Shown here in pieces: positions 18,160-26,474 of a DNA stretch of 64,000 bases; positions within the stretch are counted from its first letter, which is position 1; the number at the start of each line of letters is the position of its first letter. A model generated the notes under the pieces. The model was not told the origin of the DNA, did not search any database, and was given only the letters and a program-made list of their open reading frames with translations. Source of the DNA: Gp13-AA77 sp035949375 (lineage in GTDB: Bacteria > Acidobacteriota > Terriglobia > UBA7540); contig DASZIG010000103.1 of the NCBI GenBank assembly GCA_035949375.1, forward strand, positions 56,047 through 120,046. The letters run 5' to 3'. The position numbers and the translations under genes were made by a program.

Positions 18160-18670
18160 CTGCGACCCGATCGGGTTCACCCAAAAGACCGCCGCGGAAT
18201 TCTTCGACCTTCTCCAATCGGCGGGCGTCCGCAAGCTGGTGGATGTCCGTGAGAATCGCGTCGGACAGCTCTCCGGCTTCGCCAAGTTTCCGGACATTGC
18301 TTATTTCCTCGACAAGCTGCTCGGCATTCCATACACCCACGAGCCGCTCTTTGCGCCCACGCCGGAGATCCGCGAGCAGTATCAGGCGACCAAGGACTGG
18401 GATGCCTACGAGCGATCGTTTCGCGCTTTGATGGCTGAGCGCGAAGTGCCGCAGGCGATCGATCCCGCGGATTACGAGGGCAGCGTGGCGCTGCTCTGCT
18501 CCGAGCCCACGGCCGAGAAATGCCACCGGCGGCTGGTCGGCGAGATGCTCGTGGAGCATTGGACCGCCGCCGGCCACGAGGCGGAGCTTCATCACCTGGC
18601 CATGCCCAAGGCAAAGGCTCGACGTAAGAAGAACGTGAAGGATCCCGATGGCGGAAGTGATCCTCTCTGA
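18116..18670 (+). CDS. DUF488 family protein
   Basis: 184 residues. From residue 16 the sequence follows DUF488: IGFTQKTAAEFFDLLQSAG, RKLVDVRENRVGQLSGFAK, HEPLFAPTPEI, VALLCSEPTAEKCHRR and VGEMLVEHW. The cysteine/histidine pair in C-EPTAEKCHR is the conserved signature. Function is unsettled in the family; it is a small alpha/beta protein sometimes linked to metal or nucleic-acid processes. The first 15 residues (MPRSRNEPTISFRIS) are read entirely from dispersed repeat copy B in place of the usual short MRIYTIGFT start. The original start may have been replaced. It overlaps the FabH-like fragment by 23 bp. Confidence 0.85.
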   Translation: MPRSRNEPTISFRISCDPIGFTQKTAAEFFDLLQSAGVRKLVDVRENRVGQLSGFAKFPDIAYFLDKLLGIPYTHEPLFAPTPEIREQYQATKDWDAYERSFRALMAEREVPQAIDPADYEGSVALLCSEPTAEKCHRRLVGEMLVEHWTAAGHEAELHHLAMPKAKARRKKNVKDPDGGSDPL

Positions 18671-19272
18671 GCGCGAAGCTGGGGCTGGACGCACGGCTCT
18701 CGTCGTCGCCTCGGAGGTCAACAGCCGGCGGCTCGCGTCCACGGATGCGCCGCCGGAGTTCCGCGCTCTCTTCGGTGACGCGGCCTGCGCTTTTGCTCTG
18801 CAGCGCTCCGCCGCCGGTGCCGGAGTGCCCGGAAGGCGTCTGCGCGAATTCACCTGGGGAACGTCCGGCACATACGCCTCGGCTCTGCGCGTGACGTGGC
18901 CGGAGGGCGGCGTTCCCAAGGTGCATTTTCGCGGCGAACAACTTGCGGGCGCAGCCATCACGGTTCTGGAGCGGGTCATCGACCGGCTCACCGCCCTGAG
19001 CGGCGTCAGCATCGCCGACGTCGATCAGTTTGCGCTGCACGAGCCCAATCCGCGTGTGGCCGCCATTGCTCGCTCAAAAGGCCGGGATCGCACCTGAGAA
19101 AACGCCGCTGACGTCGAAATCCTGGGGCAATCTTGGCTCGGCCACCTGCGGTGTGAATCTATGCAAGGCGTTGACCGGGACGAACGGAACCCGCGACGCG
19201 ACGCGCCCTCCGGCGATTCTTGCCGCCGCTGTCGGTCCGGGCCTGCTATGGGGTGGACCTTACATCGGCTAA
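18648..19272 (+). pseudogene. remnant of a 3-oxoacyl-ACP synthase III-like (FabH family) gene
   Basis: The first frame (18648-19097) begins in mid-domain at ALVVASEVNSRRLA, continues FGDAACAFALQ and reaches FALHEPNPRVAAIARSK, the KAS III histidine region. Near 19075-19085 the homology moves to another frame (to 19272) with AGIAPEKTP, WGNLGSATCGVNL and a final GPGLLWGGPYIG, where the conserved asparagine and the glycine-rich C-terminus are seen. The first 130 or so residues, including the catalytic cysteine, are missing. It is therefore truncated at the 5' end and frameshifted. The break coincides with the end of DUF488. Confidence 0.7.
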
Positions 19273-19325
19273 CCGCTGGCGGCGGCCCCGCAATTCATGG
19301 CAAATACTTCCAAGAGGATTAGCGC

Positions 19326-20027
19326 ATGACGACTGAAGGCGCAGAGCAGCAGCTTCGGAAAGAATTCAATCGCTGGGCGGAAGCGGGCCGCGGCGAGGGC
19401 ATGGAGAACGATCATCTGCCGATCGTCTTGCCCATGCTCGCCATGATGAACGTGCAGCCGGACGAGGCCGTTCTCGACGTGGGGTGCGGCACGGGCTGGC
19501 TCTGCCGCCTGCTGGCCCGGCGCGTGACCGAGGGAAGAGTGGTGGGCATGGACGTCTCCGACGAAATGATTCGCCGCGCCGAGGAGGCGAGCGCGGGCGT
19601 TGCCAACCTCTCGTTCACGATGGGCCCTGTGGACGCCATCCCGCAACCGGCGGCGCAGTTCACTCGCGTGGTCTCCGTGGAATCGGCCTACTACTGGCCC
19701 GAGCCCGCGTCGGGTCTCACGGAGATTCGCCGTGTGCTTCGGCCCGGCGGGTCCGTCTGGATGCTCATCAACTACTACCGGGATAATCCCTATTGCCACC
19801 AGTGGGCCCGGCACTACGCGATTCCCACCCATCTGCTTTCCGCGGATGAATGGACCGGTCTTTTCCGGGAGGCGGGCTTCACGGGCGTGAGCCAGCGCCG
19901 TATTCCCGATCCCACGCCCACGCCGGACGTCTACACGGGCCGATGGTTCCGCGACGCGGAGGAATTGCGTCGCTTCCGCGAAGAAGGCGCCTTGCTCGTG
20001 TTCGGCGGCACGCCGGAAAGCGCGTGA
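19326..20027 (+). CDS. class I SAM-dependent methyltransferase
   Basis: 233 residues. Motif I is VLDVGCGTGWLCRLLA (about 48-63), motif II VVGMDVSDEMIRRAEE, the post-motif region VVSVESAYYW and motif III LRPGGSVWMLINYY. It matches the Methyltransf_11/25 type, with a C-terminal lid holding the WTGLFREAGF helix common to these enzymes. The substrate is unknown. It stands alone, 38 bp from the convergent GH20 gene. Confidence 0.88.
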   Translation: MTTEGAEQQLRKEFNRWAEAGRGEGMENDHLPIVLPMLAMMNVQPDEAVLDVGCGTGWLCRLLARRVTEGRVVGMDVSDEMIRRAEEASAGVANLSFTMGPVDAIPQPAAQFTRVVSVESAYYWPEPASGLTEIRRVLRPGGSVWMLINYYRDNPYCHQWARHYAIPTHLLSADEWTGLFREAGFTGVSQRRIPDPTPTPDVYTGRWFRDAEELRRFREEGALLVFGGTPESA

Positions 20028-20065
20028 GCCTGCGCATGAGCGACGACATCAGCATCCCGCCACGG

Positions 20066-22135
20066 TCAGCTCCCGGACTTCGCCGCCGCATCCACGAGCG
20101 TCTCTATGGCGGGCGCGATCATGATGAGCAATTCCGCGCGCGGCTTGCGGGCGCGGTCGATGAGCGCCTTCTGCTGCGCAACCCAGGAGGCCGGCGCCGG
20201 CTTGCCGGAACTGAGGTAGTCGAGGGCCTCTAGACCGGCCGCGGCCAGCGCGGAGACGTCTTCGGCCAGGGGAATGTCTTCCTCGAGCAGCGCGGAGCCT
20301 TGCATCATGGGAACGAGCGCGGCCTTGTTGTCGCGCCACGCTGTCAGGCGTTTGCGGATCGCGTCCTGGCCGGCGCTCCAGTTCCCGACCAGCGCCGCGA
20401 AGTCGCGCGCCTCGTCGCTTTCCGGCGGCGTCGCGTCCACCAGGCGATTGAGGGGCGTGAGGCTGCTATACTCACGCGCCCCCTCGCGGCTGTAGCCCTT
20501 AACGGGTTCGAGAACGTCATCCAGAATACGCAGGCTGTCGATGGGCTTCCGGTCGGTGAGGCGCTCGAGCATGTAAGGATGGCTGGTGCGGTGCGTGAGC
20601 CCGAGCGAATCGAGCCAGCGGCTGATGACCGCCATGCGCCGGTACATCGAATCCAGGTCTTTCACCTGCTCGGGTGACCACAGCCGCTCCGCGATGGCGG
20701 CGGTGCCCGGCCAGATGCGGGTGTCTACGTTTCCGGGGGTCACAAATTCCGACCACATGCAGGCTTCACCCCCGAGGATGCGCGCCCGCTCTTCCGGCGT
20801 AAGGGGTGGCTGCGGCGAGGTCGCCCGGGGATTAACCTTGAGTTCCAGAGGATCGACCTTGTAATGGAACGACGACGGCTGTACCAGGTCGAGATAGTAG
20901 CCCGCCGACAGAATCCCCATGTAGCCCTGGCGCGCCGCTTCGGCCAGCGATTGCTGTCCCCGCCAGGATTGAATCACCGCGCTCTTCGGAAGTCCCGGCT
21001 GAAGCACCTCGTCCCAGCCGATCACCTTCTTACCGTGTTTCTCCACCAGAGGAACCAAGCGCTTGCTGAAGTAACCCTGCAAGTCGGCGGTGGTCTTCAA
21101 GCCGTGATCCTTCATGAAGGCCTGGATGCGGGGATTGTTCTTCCATTGCTTGCCGTTCACTTCGTCGCCGCCGATGTGGAAGTAGGCATCGGGGAACAGG
21201 TCGGCCATCTCGCCGATGAACGCGTCCAGGAACGTGTAAACCGCTTCGTTGGTCGGGTCGAAGCAGGGATCGAAGATGCCCCAGTGCTGCTCGATGCTGT
21301 AAGGTCCGGGCGCGCTCCCCAGCTCCGGATATCCGACCAGCATCGCGGTCGAATGTCCGGGCATGTCGAACTCGGGGACCACGCGGATGCCGCGGTCGCG
21401 CGCGTAGTCGATCACCTCCTTCACCTCGGCCTGGGTGTAGTAGTGCCCGCCGGAGCCGAGTTCCTGCAGCTTGGGAAAGCGTTTGCTCTCCACGCGGAAT
21501 CCCTGATTATCGGAAAGGTGCCAGTGGAACACGTTGAGCTTCACGGCGGCCATGCCGTCCAGGTTGCGTTCCACCACCGCCACCGGCATGAAGTGCCGGC
21601 TCACATCCAGCATCAAGCCGCGCCATGGAAAGCGGGGCTGGTCGTGGATCTGGACCGCCGGCGCGCCGAAGCCCTTGTCGTCGAGATCGACCAGTTGCAG
21701 GAAGGTCTCCATACCGCGCAGCGCTCCGACGGGCGTGGGTGCGGAGAGCCTTGCCTGCTGCGGGGTCACGTCGAGCGTGTAAGACTCGTCTTCCTTCACC
21801 GACTGCACTTCCTCGCCGGCATGTTCGCACGCGATCACCAGAGTGGCCGTGGAAGCGTCCGTCGCGAGCTCGTCATCGAGCGGTATGCCGGTCTGCCGCC
21901 CGAGGCGGTCGATCAAGCGCTCGGCGGCGCGTGCGAGCCGCGGCTCCTGGTATCCGCTCAGAGCCACGCGAAACGAGACATCGATCGCCAGCCTGCCCTG
22001 GCCCGCCGAAAGCTCCGCGGGCTGCGGCATCAGATTGTATGTTTGATCGGGAGCGCCTTGACCAAGGAGCGGCATGCCTGCGGCGAGGGCAAAACTAAAG
22101 GCGAGCGCGAGCGCTTTGATTCCGGGAAGTCGCAT
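20066..22135 (-). CDS. secreted GH20 beta-N-acetylhexosaminidase
   Basis: 689 residues. A signal peptide (LALAFSFALAAGMPLLGQ) is followed by an N-terminal GH20b domain (about 35-150) starting LMPQPAELS, and a GH20 barrel: RGLMLDVSRHFMPV, NVFHWHLSDNQGFRVES, VVPEFDMPGHS, and the catalytic pair D-E in YFHIGGDEVNGKQW. WRGQQSL and CMWSEFV are late active-site strands. Hexosaminidases of this layout remove terminal GlcNAc/GalNAc from chitin fragments or glycans by substrate-assisted catalysis. A helical C-terminal tail of about 150 residues ends the protein. Confidence 0.95.
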   Translation of the reverse strand: MRLPGIKALALAFSFALAAGMPLLGQGAPDQTYNLMPQPAELSAGQGRLAIDVSFRVALSGYQEPRLARAAERLIDRLGRQTGIPLDDELATDASTATLVIACEHAGEEVQSVKEDESYTLDVTPQQARLSAPTPVGALRGMETFLQLVDLDDKGFGAPAVQIHDQPRFPWRGLMLDVSRHFMPVAVVERNLDGMAAVKLNVFHWHLSDNQGFRVESKRFPKLQELGSGGHYYTQAEVKEVIDYARDRGIRVVPEFDMPGHSTAMLVGYPELGSAPGPYSIEQHWGIFDPCFDPTNEAVYTFLDAFIGEMADLFPDAYFHIGGDEVNGKQWKNNPRIQAFMKDHGLKTTADLQGYFSKRLVPLVEKHGKKVIGWDEVLQPGLPKSAVIQSWRGQQSLAEAARQGYMGILSAGYYLDLVQPSSFHYKVDPLELKVNPRATSPQPPLTPEERARILGGEACMWSEFVTPGNVDTRIWPGTAAIAERLWSPEQVKDLDSMYRRMAVISRWLDSLGLTHRTSHPYMLERLTDRKPIDSLRILDDVLEPVKGYSREGAREYSSLTPLNRLVDATPPESDEARDFAALVGNWSAGQDAIRKRLTAWRDNKAALVPMMQGSALLEEDIPLAEDVSALAAAGLEALDYLSSGKPAPASWVAQQKALIDRARKPRAELLIMIAPAIETLVDAAAKSGS

Positions 22136-22220
22136 CGTGATCCTCCAGACGCTTCCCGGCGATGTTATGAGGTGGAGTGGAAAAAGGCAACCCGGGCGAG
22201 GCGCGAAGGGAACGGCTTGT

Positions 22221-22346
22221 CTACCGAAACAGATCTTCGACCGGCGGATTGTCGGGATCGGCCGCGCGATATGCTTTCACCGCTTCCGCCCGGAGCACGT
22301 CGACGTCCCACACCACGAGCGTGGCGGCGGCGAAGTAGTCGCGGAT
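22221..22346 (-). pseudogene. C-terminal scrap of a Uma2-family endonuclease-like protein
   Basis: The minus frame reads RDYFAAATLVVWDVDVLR and then VKAYRAADPDNP followed by VEDLFR and a stop. This matches the end of Uma2-type proteins (ADYFAAGTLVVWDVD, VYRA-DP-NP, ending ALFR) with an internal deletion, and no N-terminal part upstream. Such genes occur as large paralogous sets in Acidobacteria, cyanobacteria and Planctomycetes. Confidence 0.5.
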
Positions 22347-22384
22347 GGAACCTCGAGCCCATACTAACACGCCCGCATGACGGC

Positions 22385-24829
22385 CTATTCGCAACGCAGC
22401 GCGTCCATCGGATCCACCTTGGCCGCCCGCCGCGCAGGCAGATAGCTTGCGAGCAGCGCCGCTGAGGCCAGCAGCGCCGATACCGATCCCAGCACCACGG
22501 GATCCGTCGGCCTCACCCCGTAAAGCAGGCCGCCGAGCAGCCGCGTCAAGCCAAATGACCCTGCGATTCCGAGGCTGATCCCGACGAGCACCCACACCAT
22601 GCTCCCCTTCAAGACGAGCCGCAGCACATCGACCGTGCGGGCGCCGAGCGCCATGCGGATGCCGATCTCGTGCGTGCGCTGTGCCACCGAATAACTCACC
22701 ACTCCCACGATGCCCACGGAGGCCAGCACCAGCGCGAGCACCGCGAAGCCGGCCAGAAGCATCATCGGAAAGCGTCTCGAGCCCGTAGAGTCGTGGACGA
22801 CGTCTTCCATGGTCGCGGCCTCAGAGACCGGACGGTCAGGTAGGAAGTCCGCGATGGCGCGCTTGATGGGCGCGGTGAAGGTGCCCGGAGCCGAAGCGGT
22901 CCGCACCACCACGTTCATGATGGGCCAGCCGGCCTGCGTGTAGGCCCGGAAGAATTGCGGTTGCACATCCGCGTCCAGTCCCGTGTGGTGAACGTCTCCG
23001 GCCACCCCCACCACAGTGAGGCGTGGGCCGCCAGAACCGCCGAGCCGGATGGCCCTGCCCACGGCATCTTGTTTGGGCCAGTATTTTCGCGCCAAGGTCT
23101 CATTGATGACGATCACCCCGGGCGAGCCCAGCGTGTCCTGATGGTTGAATTCGCGGCCCTTCAGGATCGGGACGCCCATCGTCCGGAAGTAGTTCGGGCA
23201 AGCCACCGTGTAGTTCGCGCCGGGCGTGTGCCCGGGTTCCGCCGGCGGTTGACCCTCGATCTGGAAGTCTCGGCCGGCGTTTCCTTCAAAGGGCAGATGA
23301 GCGACGGCGCTTACCGACACCACACCGGGAATACCGCTCACGTGTTCGTCGAGATCCTCGCAGAAGCGCGGCAAACCCGGCGGGCCGTTGTAAATGATCT
23401 CCTGAGGCACTGACATGTACATGGTCAGCACGTTTTTCGGATTGAGGCCGGGATCAACGCCGAGCAGTCGCGTCATGCTCTTGATCATGAGTCCCGCGCC
23501 GCAAAGAACTACCAGCGCCAGAGCCACCTCAGAGGCCACGAGCGCCTGACGTAATCGGCCTGTCCCGCCTTCGGTCGATCCGCGGCCGCCTTCCTTGAGA
23601 GGCTCGTTGACGTCGCCGCGCAAGGCGCTCAGCGCCGGCGCCAAACCGAACAAGATTCCGGTCAGGCAGGAGACCAGCAGCGCAAAACCAAACACCCGGC
23701 CGTCGATCGAAATCGAATCGACCTCCCGCATCGGAAGCTGCATTTGGTCAAGCTGGAAAACACGGAACAGCAGTTGACCGCTCCAGGCCGCCAGAAGAAA
23801 ACCGCCGGCTCCGCCCAACAGGGCCAACAGCAGACTTTCCGTAAGGAGTTGCCGCGCAATACGCGAGCCCGCGGCTCCGAGCGCGCGCCGGATGGCAAAC
23901 TCCTTCTGCCGCGCCGCACCGCGCGCCAGCAGCAGGTTGGCCACGTTCACGCAGGCGATCAGCAGCACGAACCCCACTGCGGCGAGCAGGGCGAGCATGG
24001 TCTGGCGAATGCCTTCCATGTTGAAGTCGGCCATCGGCAAGACCGTGCCGCCCCCTCCGGCGTTTTCCTTGGGGTACCGCTCGGCGAGGTGGGAGCCGAT
24101 AGTCTCCATCTCTGACCGCGCCTGCGCCACGGTGACCCCCGGCTTGAGCCGCGCGAAGGCGAGAAAGCTGTGATCGGACCGGCCGTAGTCTGTCTGGGTG
24201 TAGCCAACAGGGACCCAGAGCTGGCGCGGACCGCTCCAGAATTGCCATTGGAATTCACGGGGCATCACGCCGATCACGGTGAAGTCCTCGCCATCAATCT
24301 TGACGGTATGGCCGACCAACGCGGGATCGCCCCCGTAGCGGCGCTTCCAGAGTCCGTAGCTGAGAACGACTTCGCGATCGCGTCCGAGAGTCTCTTCTTC
24401 TGGAGCGAAAGTGCGTCCGAGAAAGGGCTTCACTCCCAGCAGCGGGAAAAAGCTGGCTGAAACGCGCAGCCCCGAGACCTGCTCCGGCTCTTGCTTCGTC
24501 CCGGTCGCTGACAGGTTGTAGCCTCGTCCCCCGGAGTCGAAGATGGCGATGTCCTCGAAGACATGATTTTCGCGCTTGAAGTCCCAGTAGTTGGGCGCGG
24601 AGACGATGTTGTAGTTGTCGGGTCCTTTGCCGGAGGTTTCGAACACCAACACCAGGCGATCGGGATCGGGGAATGGCACCGGCTTCAGCAGCGTGGCGTT
24701 GATCACGCTGAAGATGGTGGTGTTGGCGCCGATGCCGAGCGCGAGCGTCAGCATGGCCACGATCGTGAAGCCCGGATTTCGCGCCAGGTTCCGCAAGCCG
24801 TAGCGCACGTCCTGAAGAAAAGTTCCCAT
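22385..24829 (-). CDS. ADOP-type ABC transporter permease (FtsX/MacB fold)
   Basis: 814 residues in two tandem MacB_PCD-FtsX modules. The N-terminal MGTFLQDVRYGLRNLARNPGF and LTLALGIGANTTIFSVINATLL motifs are the signature of Acidobacterial duplicated orphan permeases. Periplasmic domains lie at about 45-240 and 480-650; FtsX helices at about 275-370 (VGFVLLIACVNVANLLLARG) and 690-800 (LLAGFAVLALVLASVGIVGVVSY). The protein ends ARRAAKVDPMDALRCE, as the family does. No ATPase gene is adjacent, which is the usual state for this family. Function is inferred as mechanotransmission or efflux and is not established. Confidence 0.92.
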   Translation of the reverse strand: MGTFLQDVRYGLRNLARNPGFTIVAMLTLALGIGANTTIFSVINATLLKPVPFPDPDRLVLVFETSGKGPDNYNIVSAPNYWDFKRENHVFEDIAIFDSGGRGYNLSATGTKQEPEQVSGLRVSASFFPLLGVKPFLGRTFAPEEETLGRDREVVLSYGLWKRRYGGDPALVGHTVKIDGEDFTVIGVMPREFQWQFWSGPRQLWVPVGYTQTDYGRSDHSFLAFARLKPGVTVAQARSEMETIGSHLAERYPKENAGGGGTVLPMADFNMEGIRQTMLALLAAVGFVLLIACVNVANLLLARGAARQKEFAIRRALGAAGSRIARQLLTESLLLALLGGAGGFLLAAWSGQLLFRVFQLDQMQLPMREVDSISIDGRVFGFALLVSCLTGILFGLAPALSALRGDVNEPLKEGGRGSTEGGTGRLRQALVASEVALALVVLCGAGLMIKSMTRLLGVDPGLNPKNVLTMYMSVPQEIIYNGPPGLPRFCEDLDEHVSGIPGVVSVSAVAHLPFEGNAGRDFQIEGQPPAEPGHTPGANYTVACPNYFRTMGVPILKGREFNHQDTLGSPGVIVINETLARKYWPKQDAVGRAIRLGGSGGPRLTVVGVAGDVHHTGLDADVQPQFFRAYTQAGWPIMNVVVRTASAPGTFTAPIKRAIADFLPDRPVSEAATMEDVVHDSTGSRRFPMMLLAGFAVLALVLASVGIVGVVSYSVAQRTHEIGIRMALGARTVDVLRLVLKGSMVWVLVGISLGIAGSFGLTRLLGGLLYGVRPTDPVVLGSVSALLASAALLASYLPARRAAKVDPMDALRCE

Positions 24830-25128
24830 CGGATCACCTCAACGCCGGGCGCTGCTCTAAGCGGACCGCGTCAGACCTATACATTTCGTTGACCAAAGCA
24901 ACGCCACAGCGCAAGTGCGCTGCCAGCCGCGAGGACGAGCTAACTCATGCAGACGCAATTGCCTGGCGTCGCATGGAACCTGCTCGCAGCGACCGGTCTG
25001 GCCGGTTTCGCGGCAGTGCTGTTCGGAATCGAACATTAGAGGCGAAATCAATGTGTACGCGGACATGCTTTGCCTTGGGGCGCTTTTGTGCTCCAATGGC
25101 TTTTGGTAGAGCGATCGAGGTGCGAGGC
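24830..25128. other. 299-bp spacer between divergent genes
   Basis: This holds the upstream regions of the ADOP permease (left) and the zinc-ribbon gene (right). Apart from the short candidate peptide at 24947-25039 I see no gene and no clear repeat. Confidence 0.4.
24947..25039 (+). CDS. possible 30-residue single-helix membrane peptide
   Basis: An ATG opens a short frame reading QTQLPGVAWNLLAATGLAG then FAAVLFGIEH and a stop: one hydrophobic helix of about 20 residues ending in a charged tail. GAGGA lies 11 bases upstream, a poor spacing. The composition looks like a real membrane peptide, but such short frames arise by chance. It precedes the zinc-ribbon gene on the same strand. Confidence 0.22.
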   Translation: MQTQLPGVAWNLLAATGLAGFAAVLFGIEH

Positions 25129-25443
25129 ATGAACTCAGGCAACGAGTCCGAAATCGAAGTCCGATGCCCGTGCTGCGGGGCGACGTTGAAAATCGACGCG
25201 CTGCTCGGACGGGTGATCTGGCATGAGGCCGCTCCGAAGCCGAAGAAGTCCGGCCACAACCACCTGGATCGCGCCGGCGATGTTCTCGAAAAGCAGGCGG
25301 CCCAACGGGAAGCGCATTTCCGGGAGAGCGCGGAGGAGCAAAAGGTGAAAGCGGACGTGCTGTCCCGGAAGTTCGAAGAAGCGCTCAAGAAGACGCGCGA
25401 TGTTCCTGTACGGCCGGGTCTGCGCGATATTGATCTGGACTAG
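25129..25443 (+). CDS. small zinc-ribbon/coiled-coil protein, unknown function
   Basis: 104 residues from the ATG at 25129. The N-terminus has VRCPCCGATLKIDALLGRVIWHE, written here as a CxxC knuckle (CPCC) and a later histidine, the form of half a zinc ribbon. A basic KPKKSGHNH link leads to a charged helix of about 60 residues (EKQAAQREAHFRESAEEQ and KADVLSRKFEEALKK) likely to form a coiled coil. It resembles short hypothetical proteins common in Acidobacteria; no function is assigned. The longer open frame upstream (to 24889) lacks homology. Confidence 0.62.
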   Translation: MNSGNESEIEVRCPCCGATLKIDALLGRVIWHEAAPKPKKSGHNHLDRAGDVLEKQAAQREAHFRESAEEQKVKADVLSRKFEEALKKTRDVPVRPGLRDIDLD

Positions 25444-25552
25444 CGGGCCCGGGGGGCGCGACAAAACCGTCGCCAAGACTAAAGGTGTTGATTGCCGCTC
25501 GAAGGGGGTGGCCTGAGCCTCAGGCCGGATCACACAAATCCTGGAGGAAGTG

Positions 25553-25810
25553 ATGAAGAGGACATTGAGCGTTTGGACGGGCTTGATTGCCTTGCTGTGC
25601 GCCCTGGCCATTCCCGTCCTGCACGGGGCGTTCGCGAAGCCGGCTCCGGCCGAGCATCCCAACTACCACGATGCGATCAATGAGCTGCGGGACGCGCGCA
25701 AAAAACTGGAGACAGCCGAAGCGGACGGGTACGGGCATCGCGACAAGGCGATGCACGCGATCGACCGCGCCATCGAGGAATCGAATCAAGCTCTGGCGGC
25801 CCTGCACTAG
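25553..25810 (+). CDS. small secreted helical protein, unknown function
   Basis: 85 residues from the ATG at 25553, with GGAGG five bases upstream. The Sec signal (WTGLIALLCALAIPVLHGAFA) is followed by a mature helical segment HPNYHDAINELRDARKKLE, then DKAMHAIDRAIEESNQALAAL. The HP-Y--A---LR-AR-L pattern and a later A---ID-AI recur in short periplasmic proteins of soil bacteria. No function is known. It follows the zinc-ribbon gene by 109 bp. Confidence 0.7.
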   Translation: MKRTLSVWTGLIALLCALAIPVLHGAFAKPAPAEHPNYHDAINELRDARKKLETAEADGYGHRDKAMHAIDRAIEESNQALAALH

Positions 25811-25864
25811 ACTAGGAGTTTGACGGAAAACATTGGGGACGCGCGCAGGGCGGGCGGGCCTTCA

Positions 25865-25895
25865 GAGTATGTGTTAGAACGCGCGTGACTTGCGC
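25865..25895. repeat. dispersed repeat of the AGTGTGTxTGAAAACCCGCGG type, diverged copy
   Basis: GAGTATGTGTTAGAACGCGC then GTGACTTGCGCC aligns with better copies at 39674 and 42371. A short hairpin GCGGC-TTT-GCCGC follows at about 25900-25912, as it does after the 42371 copy. Confidence 0.4.
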
Positions 25896-25941
25896 CGCTG
25901 CGGCTTTGCCGCGAAAGCTCCCCGGTTATAACACGGACTCT

Positions 25942-26406
25942 TCAGCGCCGGCCCCTCAGGAGCCGGTAAAGGGTTGCGGCCTGCCCGGGATTCTTCGCCA
26001 CTACGATTCGCCGCAGGCGCGCGAACTCATCCGCGTCGATCGATTGCACCGTGCCGCGTCCGCGCGCCGGCGTGAAGGCCAGGATGTGGTCGAGGTCGGG
26101 ACGGCGCCGGAGCGGATTTGCGAGATACACCGCTTCGCGGGGCGGGCAGAAGTCCAGGAGCGAGCCCAGCCCGCGGTCGCGCCCGTCGGAAGCGGCGCGC
26201 GCCACGCCCACCAGTTGTTTGCGGTCGGCCTCATAACAGAAGAAGACGTCGCCGCGCTTCACCTCTTCGCGCAGGTAACGCAGGCTCGATGCGCTGCGAA
26301 TCCAGCCTTCATCGCCGAGCGGAAAAGGGCCGCGAGCGCGGGATCGAAAGTACTGCGCGAACTCCCAGCCGCGACGCGTGTTGATCTTGAAGACCCAGCA
26401 TTTCAT
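25942..26406 (-). CDS. EVE-domain (PUA-like) protein
   Basis: 154 residues from the ATG at 26406, picked because MKCWVFKIN is the family start; the frame is open 17 codons further. The EVE pattern is visible: KCWVFKINTRRGWEFAQYF, a tryptophan strand DEGWIRSASSL, the LKxGD-like VKRGDVFFCYEAD, then VGVARAASDGRD. EVE domains bind modified bases in DNA or RNA and are common in defence and RNA-modification loci. No restriction or mobile gene is adjacent. Specificity cannot be told. Confidence 0.7.
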   Translation of the reverse strand: MKCWVFKINTRRGWEFAQYFRSRARGPFPLGDEGWIRSASSLRYLREEVKRGDVFFCYEADRKQLVGVARAASDGRDRGLGSLLDFCPPREAVYLANPLRRRPDLDHILAFTPARGRGTVQSIDADEFARLRRIVVAKNPGQAATLYRLLRGRR

Positions 26407-26474
26407 CGAGGACCGATCTCCATGCTCCCGTTTGACCCGCATGCCAACCCCGGACATGTATCAAGGTGAAATCG

